A stretch of DNA of 64,000 nt from JAGWRA01 sp035534615 (GTDB lineage: Bacteria > Acidobacteriota > Vicinamibacteria > Vicinamibacterales > CAVVIG01): contig DATLRO010000073.1 of assembly GCA_035534615.1 (NCBI GenBank), positions 24,529 through 88,528 on the forward strand. Reading direction: 5' to 3'. Below are positions 18,470 to 27,918 of the stretch, in pieces. Position numbers and translations under genes: made by a program. The notes beneath the pieces were generated by a model. The model was not told where the DNA came from. It was given only the letters and a program-made list of their open reading frames with translations, and searched no databases. Position 1 is the first letter of the stretch; each line of letters starts with the position of its first letter.

Positions 18470-21400
18470 TCAGTAGCTGAAAAAGAAGATCAGATCGATG
18501 CCGCCGCGCTGCGTCTGGGAAACGAGCGTCGGATTGCTGACCAGCGACCCCTGCGCGATCGAACTCTGCAGCCGCATGAAGCCGGTCAGCAGGTAGTCGA
18601 TCGTGAACTGCGTGGCGCTCTCGCGGCCGATCGACTGCTGCACCTTCAGGAACAGCCGCGATCCGATCTGCTGGCCGATGGTCAGGGCCGCGGTGGCGCC
18701 GGTCGACGGCGCCGGCTGCACTTCGAGGACGTCCAGGTCCAGCGCCCGTCCGATCGACTGCGCCAGCGACGACGTCAGCGCCCCCGCCGCGATCGCGCCC
18801 GCCCGCGAGACCAGCGAGCTCTGCTGCTGCTCGCCGAGCTGGTTGAGCGGCTGGTTGAAGACGATGAGGGCCAGGATGTCCGCCTCGTCCAGCGGCGGCG
18901 TGCTGGTCAGCACGAGCCGCGGCCGGCGCAGCGTTCCCTGCACGTTGACCTGCGTCTGCACGCCGGAGATGTCGCGGCGGGCGCTGATGTCGAGCGTCGG
19001 ATCGATCGGCTGCAGCCCCTGGAACTGAATCTGGCCGCCGCGCTGGATGTCGAACCGGCGGCCCTGGAAGCCGTACGCGCCCGAGACGGTGTTCATCACG
19101 CCGGCGAGCCGGACGGCCCCGCCGGGGTCCTTGAGCAGGCGGACCGTCCCCCCGAGCACGAGGCTCAGCGAGCCGACGCCGATCGGCGCGCTGCTCCGCG
19201 TCAGGTCCGCCCCGCTCACCGCGAGATCATCCGGCACGTGGATCGTCAGATCCATCGCCAGGCCCACGAAGGCCGACGGCTCCGGGGCCGGCGGCCCCAT
19301 CCGGGCGGGGCCGACCGGGATCACCGGCTGCGCCTCGGTCGTGCCACGCGACATGAGGTCCAGCAGCCGGTCGGCGTCGAGCTTCGCGCGGTCGAGGGAG
19401 ACGGTGCCGTCCAGCCGCGGGTGCAGCAGATCGCCGGTGAGCCGCACATCGCTGCTGACGACGGCGTGCGCGAGCGCGCTGTCGAGCACTTCGAACCGGT
19501 CGGCGCGGACGTCGGCCCGCACGCCGTGAATCCGCCCGGCCTGCACGGCGACATCGCCCGAGATCTGCAGCGTGTGCCGGTGCGGATCGAGAATCGTCAG
19601 GCGATCGACGTGCACGCGATCACCGAGCAGCGCGATCCGGGTCTCCAGCCCCGTGTACCTGACGCCCGCCGCCGCCACGGTCATCGCGCCCTGGTGCACG
19701 TCGATGTACCCGTGCGCGGCCGGCTGCGCCGGCGTCCCGGTGATCTGCAGTTCCGCCTGGAACGTGCCGCTGACGTCGCTGACCGCCGTCGTGAAGCCCT
19801 GCAGCAGCGCCAGGCTGATCGGGCTGGTCCTGACGGCCAGGTCGAGCGCGCCGGCCGGCCCCGGACTCCCGGCGAGCGATCCGGCGAGCAGGCTCGCCGG
19901 AAGACCGCCGTCGACCGTGAGCCACGCGCCCCCGGGCTGTTCGAGCCGGAGCGCCAGGCCGACGACCCGGCCCGCCTCGTATTGACCGGTCGCGGCGAGC
20001 GTGACGTCGCGAATCGAGCCGTAGCCCCCCTGCGCGACGGCGAGCTTGCCGGTCACGTGGGGCGCCTCGAGCGTGCCGGTCAGGGTCATCTGCGCGTCGG
20101 CCAGGCCGGTCAGGTGTGGCGCCCGGGGCAGCAGCGCGTCCAGCTCGCGCAGGTCGAACTCGCGCAGGTGCACGTCCAGCCCCTGGCCGGGTTCCCCCAG
20201 CGTGCCGGCCGCGGTGAGCTCGTGCCCGTGCCCCTGGAGACGCACATCCGACACCGACACGGGCCCGCCGCCGAACACGAGGACCGGACGGCTTCCGGGC
20301 GCCAGCCGCCAGGCCAGACCGCCGCTCTGCAGCGCGAGCCGGCTCAGGCGCACGGTCGAGCGCCCGTCTTCCAGGTGCCACGTGCCGGTGGCGTCCAGTC
20401 CGGCCGCGGGCGACGTGAGCGACGTCACGAAGTCGATCGTCCGATTCGCGTAGCCGAGGCGAGCCGTCGCCGTGCGCGCCACGATCGCGTCGGCGGCCGT
20501 CAGGTCCTGCGCCGTGACCTCGGCGGTCGCGCGCAGCTTCTGGACGTCCAGGTCGGCCAGCGAGGCGTCAACGCGTGCCTCGAGGTGCTTCACGCCGCCG
20601 CGCCCGTCGGCGACCGGCGCACCGTCAAGGGTTCCAGTCAGCCGCAGCAGGCGGCCGTTGCCGGTGACGTCGCCGGAGGCCGACGCCTGCCCGGACAGCG
20701 GCCGGCCAACCAGCGCCCCCGCGCGACCGAGATCGACGCGCCGCACCTGGAACGACAGCCGGGAGGCGCCGGCACTTCCCAGGTCGAGCCGGCCGCTCGC
20801 CTGGCCGTCCAGCAGCGGGTCCTCGACCGTGAGCCGCCGGACGACCGCCACGCGCCGGCGGTACCGCCCGTCGACCGACGCCCGATCGATCGTGAGTCCC
20901 TGGATGGTCGACCGGACAAAGTCGACGCGACCGTTCCACGAGACGTTGTCCACCGTCAGCGGCGCCGTCACGTCGGCGAACGTCACGGTGCCGTCGAGCC
21001 GGCCGCCCAGGCGGCCCGTCCGCTGCGGATCGTTCAGCACCTGCGCGAGGTCGAGCCGATCGAACGCGCCGGCCGCCGTCACGACGAGCCGCGCACCGGC
21101 AAGGTGCGCCGCCAGCGTGGCGTCGCCGGCGGTGCCGTCGAAGGCGCGCGACCGGTCGAGCTGTCCGGTCGCCTCGAGCGTCATCTCGCGCAGCCGTGTG
21201 CCGGTGACATGGAGATCGAACCGGCCGGTCAGGTCCGTGCTGTACCGGTCCGCGCTCAGTGCCGTCAGGTCGAACGCGCGGCCGATCCGCTGCAGGTCGA
21301 GATGGGCGACGCGGCCGGCCGCCGCGTACGCCAGCGCGGGACCGGCCAGCGAGAACCGGCCGGTGTCGCCGCCGGCAATCGTGGCGCCGAGGGCGGTCGA

Positions 21401-22858
21401 GGTCTGCAGGGCGAACGTCGCCCCGAGCCTGGGCCACTCCCCGGTCAGGCTGTAGTCGAAATTGAGCGAGCTGTCCAGCTTGCGCACTCCGACATGCGAC
21501 GGCAGGCGTGAGAGATCCACGCCGGCGGCGCGCCCCTGAAGATCGAACGTCACCCGCCGGTGGCCCTGGCGCAGCGGCCAGGTGAGCGTGCCGATCGCGG
21601 TGACCCGCCCGCCGTACGCCCGCCCGTCGGCGTTCAGCCGGACGCCGTGCCGGTCCACCCGGCCCTTCGCCGTCATGGCCGCCGCCCGGTAGCCGACGAC
21701 CGTCACGGCCGGCGCCTGCATCGTATACGTCGCCGACGGGTCGCCGGCGGCGGGCAGCCGGGCCGCGACATGGACCGTGGCGGTGATATCGCTCCGGACG
21801 GCCGGCCGCTTCAGCAGCGGCGCGAGATCGACGCGATCCAGCCGGACATCGCCGGTGGCCGTCCGGACCGGGCTCCTGGCGTCGGCCACCAGCCGCGCCC
21901 TGATCCGGCCGGCCCGCGACTGGAAGTCCAGGTCGATGGCGAGCCGGTCCAGCGGCCCCGTGGCCGACAGCGTGACCGCCGGCGACAGCGGCACCCCCTG
22001 GAGCGCCGGCACGAGGTGCGCGAGCGCGGGGAGGTCGGCCGGATCGGCCGACAGGTGCAGGTCGACCGGCTGGCCACCACCGTGGCGCGGCACGGCCCCG
22101 TCGATCCGGAACCGGCTGCCGGCCAGCCGCGCGTCGATCCGTCCGAACGACACCTGCTCGGGCTCCAGGGCGATCCGGCCGGACAGGGTGATCGGGTCGA
22201 GCGCCGGCTGCGCGGCGCGCATCGAGAGCCGCCGGATCTCGAACGTGACGCGTCCGGGCACCGCGTCGATCGCCACGTCCGCGGCGAGATCGGTCAGGCG
22301 CCGCGGCCAGACGAGGCGCCCCCCCGGCCCCGGCGGCGGCGTGATGATCAGCTGGCCGCCGCGGATCAGGATGTGCTGGATGCCGTATCGCGGCCCGCCG
22401 CCCGGTTTCGCGGGCGGGCGCGGCTTCATCAGATGCGCGAGGTTCCAGCCGGCGGCGGTGTCGCGCAGATGAATGACCGGCCGGTCGACATCGACCTCGT
22501 CCACGATGCGCCCGGCCGACACGAGACCGGCCAGCCGGTAGCGCACGGCCACCTCCGGAATGACAATGGCCGGCTGCCCGTCGAGGATCAGCGACACGTC
22601 GTGAAGGGTGATGCCGCTGAGGAGATTGCCGCTCACGCGGCCGATGACGAGGCGTCCGTTCAGGAACCGCCCGGCCCCGCTTGCGATGAGATCGCGCAGC
22701 TCATACTTGAACCAGGAGGTCTGGAGGAGCACCAGCCCGGCGGCACTCAGGGCGACCGCGAGGATCACCAGGCCGCCGACGACCCGCCGCACGCGCGAGC
22801 GGCGCCGCCGGGGAGGAGCGGGCGCGGGGTCGCCGGGGTGGCGGGTCTCGTCTGTCAT
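18470..22858 (-). CDS. tamB: Translocation and assembly module TamB-like protein
   Basis: 1462 residues. One N-terminal membrane helix (about 25-47) anchors it in the inner membrane; the remainder is a very long series of beta-rich repeats that would span the periplasm, ending in the DUF490/TamB C-terminal domain (about 1080-1462, including YGFQGRRFDIQRGGQIQFQG). TamB relatives bridge the two membranes and help transport phospholipid and assemble outer-membrane proteins. The gene starts 15 nt after the stop of the Omp85 gene, giving a tamA-tamB operon. Length is slightly greater than the E. coli protein. Frames on the opposite strand are long but are composition artefacts. Confidence 0.9.
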   Translation of the reverse strand: MTDETRHPGDPAPAPPRRRRSRVRRVVGGLVILAVALSAAGLVLLQTSWFKYELRDLIASGAGRFLNGRLVIGRVSGNLLSGITLHDVSLILDGQPAIVIPEVAVRYRLAGLVSAGRIVDEVDVDRPVIHLRDTAAGWNLAHLMKPRPPAKPGGGPRYGIQHILIRGGQLIITPPPGPGGRLVWPRRLTDLAADVAIDAVPGRVTFEIRRLSMRAAQPALDPITLSGRIALEPEQVSFGRIDARLAGSRFRIDGAVPRHGGGQPVDLHLSADPADLPALAHLVPALQGVPLSPAVTLSATGPLDRLAIDLDFQSRAGRIRARLVADARSPVRTATGDVRLDRVDLAPLLKRPAVRSDITATVHVAARLPAAGDPSATYTMQAPAVTVVGYRAAAMTAKGRVDRHGVRLNADGRAYGGRVTAIGTLTWPLRQGHRRVTFDLQGRAAGVDLSRLPSHVGVRKLDSSLNFDYSLTGEWPRLGATFALQTSTALGATIAGGDTGRFSLAGPALAYAAAGRVAHLDLQRIGRAFDLTALSADRYSTDLTGRFDLHVTGTRLREMTLEATGQLDRSRAFDGTAGDATLAAHLAGARLVVTAAGAFDRLDLAQVLNDPQRTGRLGGRLDGTVTFADVTAPLTVDNVSWNGRVDFVRSTIQGLTIDRASVDGRYRRRVAVVRRLTVEDPLLDGQASGRLDLGSAGASRLSFQVRRVDLGRAGALVGRPLSGQASASGDVTGNGRLLRLTGTLDGAPVADGRGGVKHLEARVDASLADLDVQKLRATAEVTAQDLTAADAIVARTATARLGYANRTIDFVTSLTSPAAGLDATGTWHLEDGRSTVRLSRLALQSGGLAWRLAPGSRPVLVFGGGPVSVSDVRLQGHGHELTAAGTLGEPGQGLDVHLREFDLRELDALLPRAPHLTGLADAQMTLTGTLEAPHVTGKLAVAQGGYGSIRDVTLAATGQYEAGRVVGLALRLEQPGGAWLTVDGGLPASLLAGSLAGSPGPAGALDLAVRTSPISLALLQGFTTAVSDVSGTFQAELQITGTPAQPAAHGYIDVHQGAMTVAAAGVRYTGLETRIALLGDRVHVDRLTILDPHRHTLQISGDVAVQAGRIHGVRADVRADRFEVLDSALAHAVVSSDVRLTGDLLHPRLDGTVSLDRAKLDADRLLDLMSRGTTEAQPVIPVGPARMGPPAPEPSAFVGLAMDLTIHVPDDLAVSGADLTRSSAPIGVGSLSLVLGGTVRLLKDPGGAVRLAGVMNTVSGAYGFQGRRFDIQRGGQIQFQGLQPIDPTLDISARRDISGVQTQVNVQGTLRRPRLVLTSTPPLDEADILALIVFNQPLNQLGEQQQSSLVSRAGAIAAGALTSSLAQSIGRALDLDVLEVQPAPSTGATAALTIGQQIGSRLFLKVQQSIGRESATQFTIDYLLTGFMRLQSSIAQGSLVSNPTLVSQTQRGGIDLIFFFSY

Positions 22859-22873
22859 GGGGCGTGCCGGCGG

Positions 22874-24754
22874 TCAGAACGCCTGTCCGATGCTGAAGTG
22901 CAGCCGCCACTGGCGGGTCTGCGGTTCGCCGTTGATGGTCAGGCCGGGAATCGGATTCAACTGATAGCCGAAGTCGAGCCGGATCGGCCCGACCGGCGTC
23001 TCGTAGCGCAGCCCCGATCCGACCGAGTACCGCAAGTCGTTGAAGTTGATGCCGTCCGGCCCGGCCCATACGTTGCCGAGGTCGAGAAACGCCACCATCC
23101 CGAGCCGGCCGACGACCGGCACCCGCAGCTCCGAGGTGGCCATGAACATGCTGTCGCCGCCGATCGGCAGACCGGAGCCGCTCAAGGGACTGACTTCGTA
23201 GCGGCCCCAGCCGCGGAGGCTGGTGGCCCCGCCCAGGAAGTAGCGCTTGGAGAACGGGATATTGGCGTCGCGGCCGCCCTGCGGCCGGATATCGCCCGCC
23301 TGCACGCGGTTGGCGAAGACGATGCGATCCCCGATGCTGACGTAGTGCCGGAGGTCGGCCGACGCCAGCACGTAGTTGAAGGCGCCCGGCAGCCACTCGC
23401 CCGCCTGCTCCAGGTGCGCCGAGATGACCGTGCCGTGCGTGGCATTGAGCAGGCTGCCGGCGGTGTTGCGCTGGAAGTCGATCCCGATCGCCACCCGCGT
23501 CCCGGCCTGCTCGCCGGTGACCGGATTGAGGCCGAGCGCGATGAGGTCGTTGCGGAGCAGCGGATCGTTCAGGGCGCTGCTGGCGATGCTGCTGGTGTCG
23601 CGCTCGTCGGCGAACAGCAGCGCCCAGGACGTCCGGCGGGTCGCCTGGTCGGTGAGGGTCGCCGTACCGCCGCTCGCCACCAGCGTGTAGGCCGGGGCGC
23701 TCGTGTACCAGCGCTGGCCTTCGACCCGCAGCTGGAAGTGCGGGGAGAACACGTCGGGCTGCGTGAAATCGATCCGGGCGCCGCGATCGATCGAAGACCA
23801 GCGGCCGTGGACGGCCGCCGTCCGGCCGCCGCCCAGGAAGTTCACCTGCGTCCACTGTGCATCGAGGCGTTCCTTTTCCTCGGTGCCGTAGCCGACGCCG
23901 AACTGCACGTGATGGTGCTTGCCCTCGGTCACCGTGATGCGCGTCGGCACGCGGGAGACGGGCGGGGTGGCCTTGACCGTCTGCACCTCAACGAACTGAA
24001 AGAGGCCGAGCGCGTACAGCTTCCGCTGCGTGTCCTGTACGAGCTGCCGGCTGAACCGTTCGCCCGGGCGGTACAGCAGCTGCCGGCGGATGACGGCGTC
24101 GCTGACGGTCTTGTTGCCGACGATCTGCACCGGGCCGAAGTACCCGACCGGGCCCGGGTTCGCCACGAACGTCAGCGCCACGTTCATCGGCCCGACCCGG
24201 GCCACCTCGGTCTCCACCTGCGCGTACGGGTAGCCGTGGTCTTCCAGCTCATGGACCGCCATCGCGTGCGCCGTGAGCAGGGCCTCGCGGCCCAGCGGCG
24301 CCCCGAGCGCCAGGGGGACGTCCGCCCGCAGGTGCTTGAGCTCCCCGGCCGGCACGGCGTCGAACCCCGTGAAGTCGATCGACCGGATCAGCACCCCCGG
24401 ACCGGCGTCGACGGTGATGGTCAGGTCGACCTGATCGTGCTCCCGGTTGTAGTGGATTCCCGACGTCACCTTGACGTCCGGAAACCCGTGCTCGACGTAG
24501 TAGGCGCGGACGCGCTGCAGATCGACCTCGAAGGTGGCGCGGTCGAAGTCGTAGCGCTTGCCCCAGGGGAGCCAGGAGCTCTGCCGCGTCACCATCAGCG
24601 CGCGCAGACCGGCCGCGTCGGCGCGCCGCACCCCCACGAACCTGATCGCGTGCACCTCGACCGCCGGGGCGGCCGCGGCCGCCGGGACGGCCGCGAGCAG
24701 CGCGGTGAGACACACGATCACCGGACTCCACGTCCGGCGTCCCGGCCTGGCCAT
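22874..24754 (-). CDS. tamA: Omp85/TamA-type outer-membrane protein with POTRA domains
   Basis: About 626 residues. Signal peptide ending in AVPAAAAAP, then several POTRA repeats (about 35-290; VEVHAIRFVGVRRADAAGL is the first) and a C-terminal 16-strand barrel with the Omp85 motif GGATSLRGWGRYEVSPLS and a terminal Phe. A TTG at 24769 could extend it by five residues, but ATG 24754 fits the signal peptide and has AGGA close by. Coupled to tamB downstream. It could also act as a BamA-like insertase; the tamB neighbour favours TamA. Confidence 0.87.
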   Translation of the reverse strand: MARPGRRTWSPVIVCLTALLAAVPAAAAAPAVEVHAIRFVGVRRADAAGLRALMVTRQSSWLPWGKRYDFDRATFEVDLQRVRAYYVEHGFPDVKVTSGIHYNREHDQVDLTITVDAGPGVLIRSIDFTGFDAVPAGELKHLRADVPLALGAPLGREALLTAHAMAVHELEDHGYPYAQVETEVARVGPMNVALTFVANPGPVGYFGPVQIVGNKTVSDAVIRRQLLYRPGERFSRQLVQDTQRKLYALGLFQFVEVQTVKATPPVSRVPTRITVTEGKHHHVQFGVGYGTEEKERLDAQWTQVNFLGGGRTAAVHGRWSSIDRGARIDFTQPDVFSPHFQLRVEGQRWYTSAPAYTLVASGGTATLTDQATRRTSWALLFADERDTSSIASSALNDPLLRNDLIALGLNPVTGEQAGTRVAIGIDFQRNTAGSLLNATHGTVISAHLEQAGEWLPGAFNYVLASADLRHYVSIGDRIVFANRVQAGDIRPQGGRDANIPFSKRYFLGGATSLRGWGRYEVSPLSGSGLPIGGDSMFMATSELRVPVVGRLGMVAFLDLGNVWAGPDGINFNDLRYSVGSGLRYETPVGPIRLDFGYQLNPIPGLTINGEPQTRQWRLHFSIGQAF

Positions 24755-24796
24755 GATCCTGATTGTCAATCACATTGCCCGCCGGAATCGAGCCCG

Positions 24797-24834
24797 TAAA
24801 AAGAAAGAGGCCGGCGGACGTCCGTCCGCCGGCC
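24797..24834 (-). terminator. Intrinsic terminator after the OmpA-like gene
   Basis: On the minus strand a 12-bp stem (GGCCGGCGGACG paired across a 2-nt turn, 24834-24809) is followed by the T-rich stretch TCTTTCTTTTTACG. It starts about 30 nt past the OmpA stop and separates that gene from tamA. Confidence 0.8.
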
Positions 24835-24865
24835 CCGATGGGACCCGGTCCGCCTGACCTCGGGC

Positions 24866-26590
24866 TCAGTGCACGAGCCGGACAACGAGCGCGGCCCGCC
24901 GGTTCAGGCGCCGCGTCTCTTCGCGGGCGTTGGAGTACTTGGGGTCCTCCTCGCCGTAGCTGATCGTCGTCAGGCGACTCGCCGCGATCCCGCGCGAGAG
25001 CAGGTAATTCAACACCGCCTTCGCGCGCCGGTCGCCGAGCGCCAGGTTGTACTCCGGTGTCCCGATATTGTCGGTGTAGCCCTGGATCTGGACCTTCAGG
25101 GTCGAATCCTCCTGCAGCGACTTCACCGCCTCGTCCAGGATCCGCAGGGCCGACGGCCGCAGGTCGTACCGGTCGAAGTCGAACTGCACGTCCTCGAACG
25201 TGTAGACCTTCTTCGGCGGCTGGACCACCTGGATCGTCGTCGTATCGGAGGCCGTGCCGCCCTTGCCGTCGTTGACGGTGATGGTGATCGGCACCGGGCC
25301 CGCCTGATCGGGAGCGGTCCACGCCGTCGTCGGCGCCGTGGCATCGGCCAGCGTGCCGGCCGGCGCCGTCCACTGGTAGGTGAGCGTGTCGCCGTCCGGA
25401 TCCTCCGCTTTCGCCGAGACCGTCGCGCGCTGCCCCACGTCCACCGTGCAGGGATCGCAGCTCGCCTGGACCGTCGGCGGATGATTCACCGGCGCCGGGG
25501 GCGGCGGGGGCGGAGGCGGCACCACCGGCGGCGCGTAGGTGCGAACGCCCGGGTGGAAGCCGATCCGGAACTGGTAGTCGACGAAGTCGCGCGCCGTGCC
25601 GATGCTCTGGTCGGTCGTGAACATCGACCGGTTCGCCGTCGGCACGTTCCAGTTGATGCCGCCGCCGACGAAGAACCCGTTGTGCGCCTGCCACACCAGG
25701 CCGAGCGTGGTGGTGGTCCAGTTGTCCACCGGGTCCGTCAGCGGCGACAGGCTGCCGTCACTCGCCACGATTGGCGAGGACAGGGTCACGGTGCTGCTGA
25801 ACGGCACCTCCCCGTGCGCCTCGGCGATGACCCGCAGCGGCGCCCGGCTGGGAAACCCGGCGCCGATGCCCCATCGGAAGAAGTTCGTGTACGACGAGAA
25901 GCCGGCCGGCTTGCCGGCCAGGTCGACGCCGCCGTAGCCCGAGACCTCGACCGCCTTGCGGATCTCCTTGCTGAGAATCGCATCGAGCAGGACGTCCGCC
26001 TTGCCCGTGCTGACGCCGGCGCTCGTGCTCCCGGTCGGCACCTTCACGATGCCCCGCAGAGCCAGAGCGACCGGCGCCTGCTGCGCCTGCGACAACAGAT
26101 TGACCTTGACGCCCGCATACAGGTCGCCGATGTGGTTCCCCGTGAAGCCGGTCGTCACGAACGGATAGCCCGGCACGATGCCGCCGACTTTCGCGTCCGG
26201 CGTGAACAGCGGCCGCAGATCGCGGTCGATCCGCGTGTCGGCCATGAACGACCCGAACACCTCCACCCGTGAGCCGACGCCCACGCCGAACGTCCCGGCA
26301 TAGTCCGACACGTTGGTGAAGCCCGGCACGGCGTTGAACCCCGCCCGGTACCCGCTGACTGACCACGCGCCGCGCGCCAGCACTTCGGCCGTCGGCACGT
26401 ACCAGAGACCGGTATCACCGTAGAAGGTCGTTGTCGCCGGCCGTGTCGCCGTGCTCGAGGTGGACACCGACGCGGACGCACGGGCTTTGGTGGTCGACGC
26501 CCGATGTGCCGCTGTTCCCGTCTGGGCGGCCGACGCCGTCCCGCACGCGAGCCCCAGGCAAGCCAGAGCTGCCGCTAGGCATCTCGCCAT
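24866..26590 (-). CDS. OmpA-family outer-membrane/peptidoglycan-binding protein with PKD-like domain
   Basis: 574 residues. Signal peptide at 1-22. Residues about 45-340 look like a beta-barrel porin domain (YGDTGLWYVPTAEVLARGAWSVSGYR). A Pro-rich linker (VPPPPPPPPAPV) leads to an Ig/PKD-like domain (about 370-450, ATVSAKAEDPDGDTLTYQW), then the OmpA C-terminal domain with the peptidoglycan-binding helix segment YTDNIGTPEYNLALGDRRAKAV. The protein would fasten the outer membrane to the cell wall. ATG at 26590 with GGAGG upstream. It follows the KGG gene by 40 nt and ends at a good terminator. Confidence 0.85.
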   Translation of the reverse strand: MARCLAAALACLGLACGTASAAQTGTAAHRASTTKARASASVSTSSTATRPATTTFYGDTGLWYVPTAEVLARGAWSVSGYRAGFNAVPGFTNVSDYAGTFGVGVGSRVEVFGSFMADTRIDRDLRPLFTPDAKVGGIVPGYPFVTTGFTGNHIGDLYAGVKVNLLSQAQQAPVALALRGIVKVPTGSTSAGVSTGKADVLLDAILSKEIRKAVEVSGYGGVDLAGKPAGFSSYTNFFRWGIGAGFPSRAPLRVIAEAHGEVPFSSTVTLSSPIVASDGSLSPLTDPVDNWTTTTLGLVWQAHNGFFVGGGINWNVPTANRSMFTTDQSIGTARDFVDYQFRIGFHPGVRTYAPPVVPPPPPPPPAPVNHPPTVQASCDPCTVDVGQRATVSAKAEDPDGDTLTYQWTAPAGTLADATAPTTAWTAPDQAGPVPITITVNDGKGGTASDTTTIQVVQPPKKVYTFEDVQFDFDRYDLRPSALRILDEAVKSLQEDSTLKVQIQGYTDNIGTPEYNLALGDRRAKAVLNYLLSRGIAASRLTTISYGEEDPKYSNAREETRRLNRRAALVVRLVH

Positions 26591-26630
26591 GAATACCCCT
26601 CCACGTCGTCAAACGACGAAAGCCGACCCG

Positions 26631-26876
26631 TTACTCCGTGCGTCCCGTCGCCGATCCCGCACCCGACATCGACGTGACCGACGCCTGCAGCCGCCCGCGT
26701 CCGCCGCGGCTCACCTGCCCGCCCTTGCGGCCGGCGGTCCGGGCTTCCTCCGACGTCCACTCGTGCGCCGTCCCCTTCTCGTGGGCCGCCCGGCCACCCT
26801 TGCTGGCAATCTCGCGCTGCTTGTCCGCCGACATCGACGCGAATCCGCGCCGTTCTTTCCGGTTTTCCATGTTCAC
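26631..26876 (-). CDS. KGG-motif stress-type small protein
   Basis: 81 residues, highly charged and predicted disordered. It carries two KGG repeats: RRGFASMSADKQREIASKGG and EARTAGRKGGQVSRGG. The family (YciG and GsiB relatives) is induced by general stress, starvation or drying and resembles LEA-type protectants. GTG at 26876 has GGAGG 7 nt upstream; ATG 26870 is the alternative. The C-terminal 20 residues (Ser/Gly/Thr-rich) are not conserved. No reaction is expected. Confidence 0.82.
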   Translation of the reverse strand: MNMENRKERRGFASMSADKQREIASKGGRAAHEKGTAHEWTSEEARTAGRKGGQVSRGGRGRLQASVTSMSGAGSATGRTE

Positions 26877-27175
26877 CGTCGCGCCTCCGTGTGACCGACG
26901 ACGCGGATCACGCGCCGTCGAGGACCATCAACCGTCGGCGGCCGGCGGGGCTCAGCCCCGCGACGCACCGTGCCTGCACGAGGGGAGGTCACTTCAAAGT
27001 GCATGCCAGAAGCCCGGCCGCGGCTGGTCGGCAACTGCTTGTAAATCAGCGGCTTACCGCGATGATTTTGGAGGGCGTTGCGGGACCGATCGGCGCCTGC
27101 AGCGGATCACTACAGAAGCCGGACGCCGCTGAAGCGTTTGACTGCGCGGCGGACGAGGGGGGCCGGTGTCCGCGG
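26877..27175. other. Spacer of 299 bases, nothing firmly recognised
   Basis: No frame here gives a recognisable protein and no RNA gene was identified. The only stretch that caught the eye is GTAAATCAGCGGCTTAC (27040-27056), lower in GC than its surroundings and partly symmetric; its origin is not known. Confidence 0.4.
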
Positions 27176-27418
27176 CTACTCGTGCGCGACGACGCCCGCT
27201 GCCGGCTGGCGCATCGGCTTGAAGTAGTCGCAGGTCCCGCAGTTGCGGACGTCGAAGTGATAGCCGACGACCGGAAACAGCATCGGATGGACGCAGTACA
27301 GCAGCTGGCCGTCTTCGATCGTGTGAAACCCGAGGTCGGGTGGAATGTGGGGAGTGCGACGGCTGTACCAGCAGCAGCGGTGCTTGGCTTCAGGTTCCAA
27401 GCTGGATGGCGCTGTCAC
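27176..27418 (-). CDS. Cys-rich small protein of unknown function
   Basis: 80 residues. It contains five cysteines in three groups: HRCCWYSRR, LLYCVHP and RNCGTCDYFKP, the last a CxxC. Such spacing could hold zinc or an iron-sulfur cluster. There is no signal peptide. A strong promoter ends 7 nt before GTG 27418, which decides the start; ATG 27427 would overlap the -10 box. It is encoded downstream of a YggX-like gene on the same strand but has its own promoter. I do not recognise the family. Confidence 0.55.
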   Translation of the reverse strand: MTAPSSLEPEAKHRCCWYSRRTPHIPPDLGFHTIEDGQLLYCVHPMLFPVVGYHFDVRNCGTCDYFKPMRQPAAGVVAHE

Positions 27419-27425
27419 GGCGATC

Positions 27426-27454
27426 ATGATACGCGACGGTCGATCGACGAACAA
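27426..27454 (-). promoter_or_regulatory. Promoter of the Cys-rich small protein gene
   Basis: On the minus strand TTGTTC (27454-27449), exactly 17 nt, TATCAT (27431-27426), 7 nt, GTG (27418). A clean example of a leaderless arrangement. Confidence 0.65.
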
Positions 27455-27499
27455 GAGGCGACGGCCATCCGCCGGTCCGTGCCCCGATCCCGGCTGTGC

Positions 27500-27820
27500 T
27501 TATTTCGCCTTCTCCGGGACGTACCCCGGCGGCAGCGCGGCCCCTTCGCCAAAGAAGAACTCCTCCATGTACTTCTGCACCAGCTCCTGCGCCTCTTTCT
27601 GCCACGGCATCAGGCGGTACTCATTGAGGATCATCTTCATCCGCTCTTCCCACAGCTTCCAGGCCTCGATCGAGACGTGCTCGTAGATGCGCTGGCCGAG
27701 CTCGCCGGGCCAGGGCGGTCTGGTCAGCCCGGGCAGCTCCTTCTGCAGCTTGACGCAGAAGACCTTCCGGCCGGTTTCGGGCGACGACGGACCCGACGGC
27801 GTCGGACCACTGGGACTCAT
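27500..27820 (-). CDS. YggX-like Fe(II)-trafficking/oxidative damage protection protein
   Basis: 106 residues. After a Ser/Pro-rich start the YggX core is clear: KVFCVKLQKELPGLTRPPWPGELGQ, then WLEERMKMILNEYRL-type helix and a KYMEEFFFG end. The conserved Cys in the first strand is present. The E. coli protein protects iron-sulfur clusters from oxidants and affects iron supply; the exact chemistry is unsettled. GGAGG 5 nt before ATG 27820. The ATP-grasp gene lies 98 nt upstream on the same strand. Confidence 0.85.
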   Translation of the reverse strand: MSPSGPTPSGPSSPETGRKVFCVKLQKELPGLTRPPWPGELGQRIYEHVSIEAWKLWEERMKMILNEYRLMPWQKEAQELVQKYMEEFFFGEGAALPPGYVPEKAK

Positions 27821-27918
27821 GAATGCCTCCGGACTGACGGGGTCATGGCGGCGTGCGAACGACCCTGATGTTACCGGATCCCGCCGGACGGAACCAGCAC
27901 GCCTGGCGGACCGGGCCC

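Noticed and set aside
21560..24799. Long open frame of 1079 codons on the plus strand opposite tamB and tamA
   Set aside because: Its translation is Arg/Gly/Pro-rich without any domain, while the minus strand has clear TamB and Omp85 features. Long antisense frames are expected at this GC content.
27030..27060. tRNA gene or tRNA fragment
   Set aside because: No T-loop GTTCGANTC pattern or cloverleaf could be formed around the AT-rich patch.
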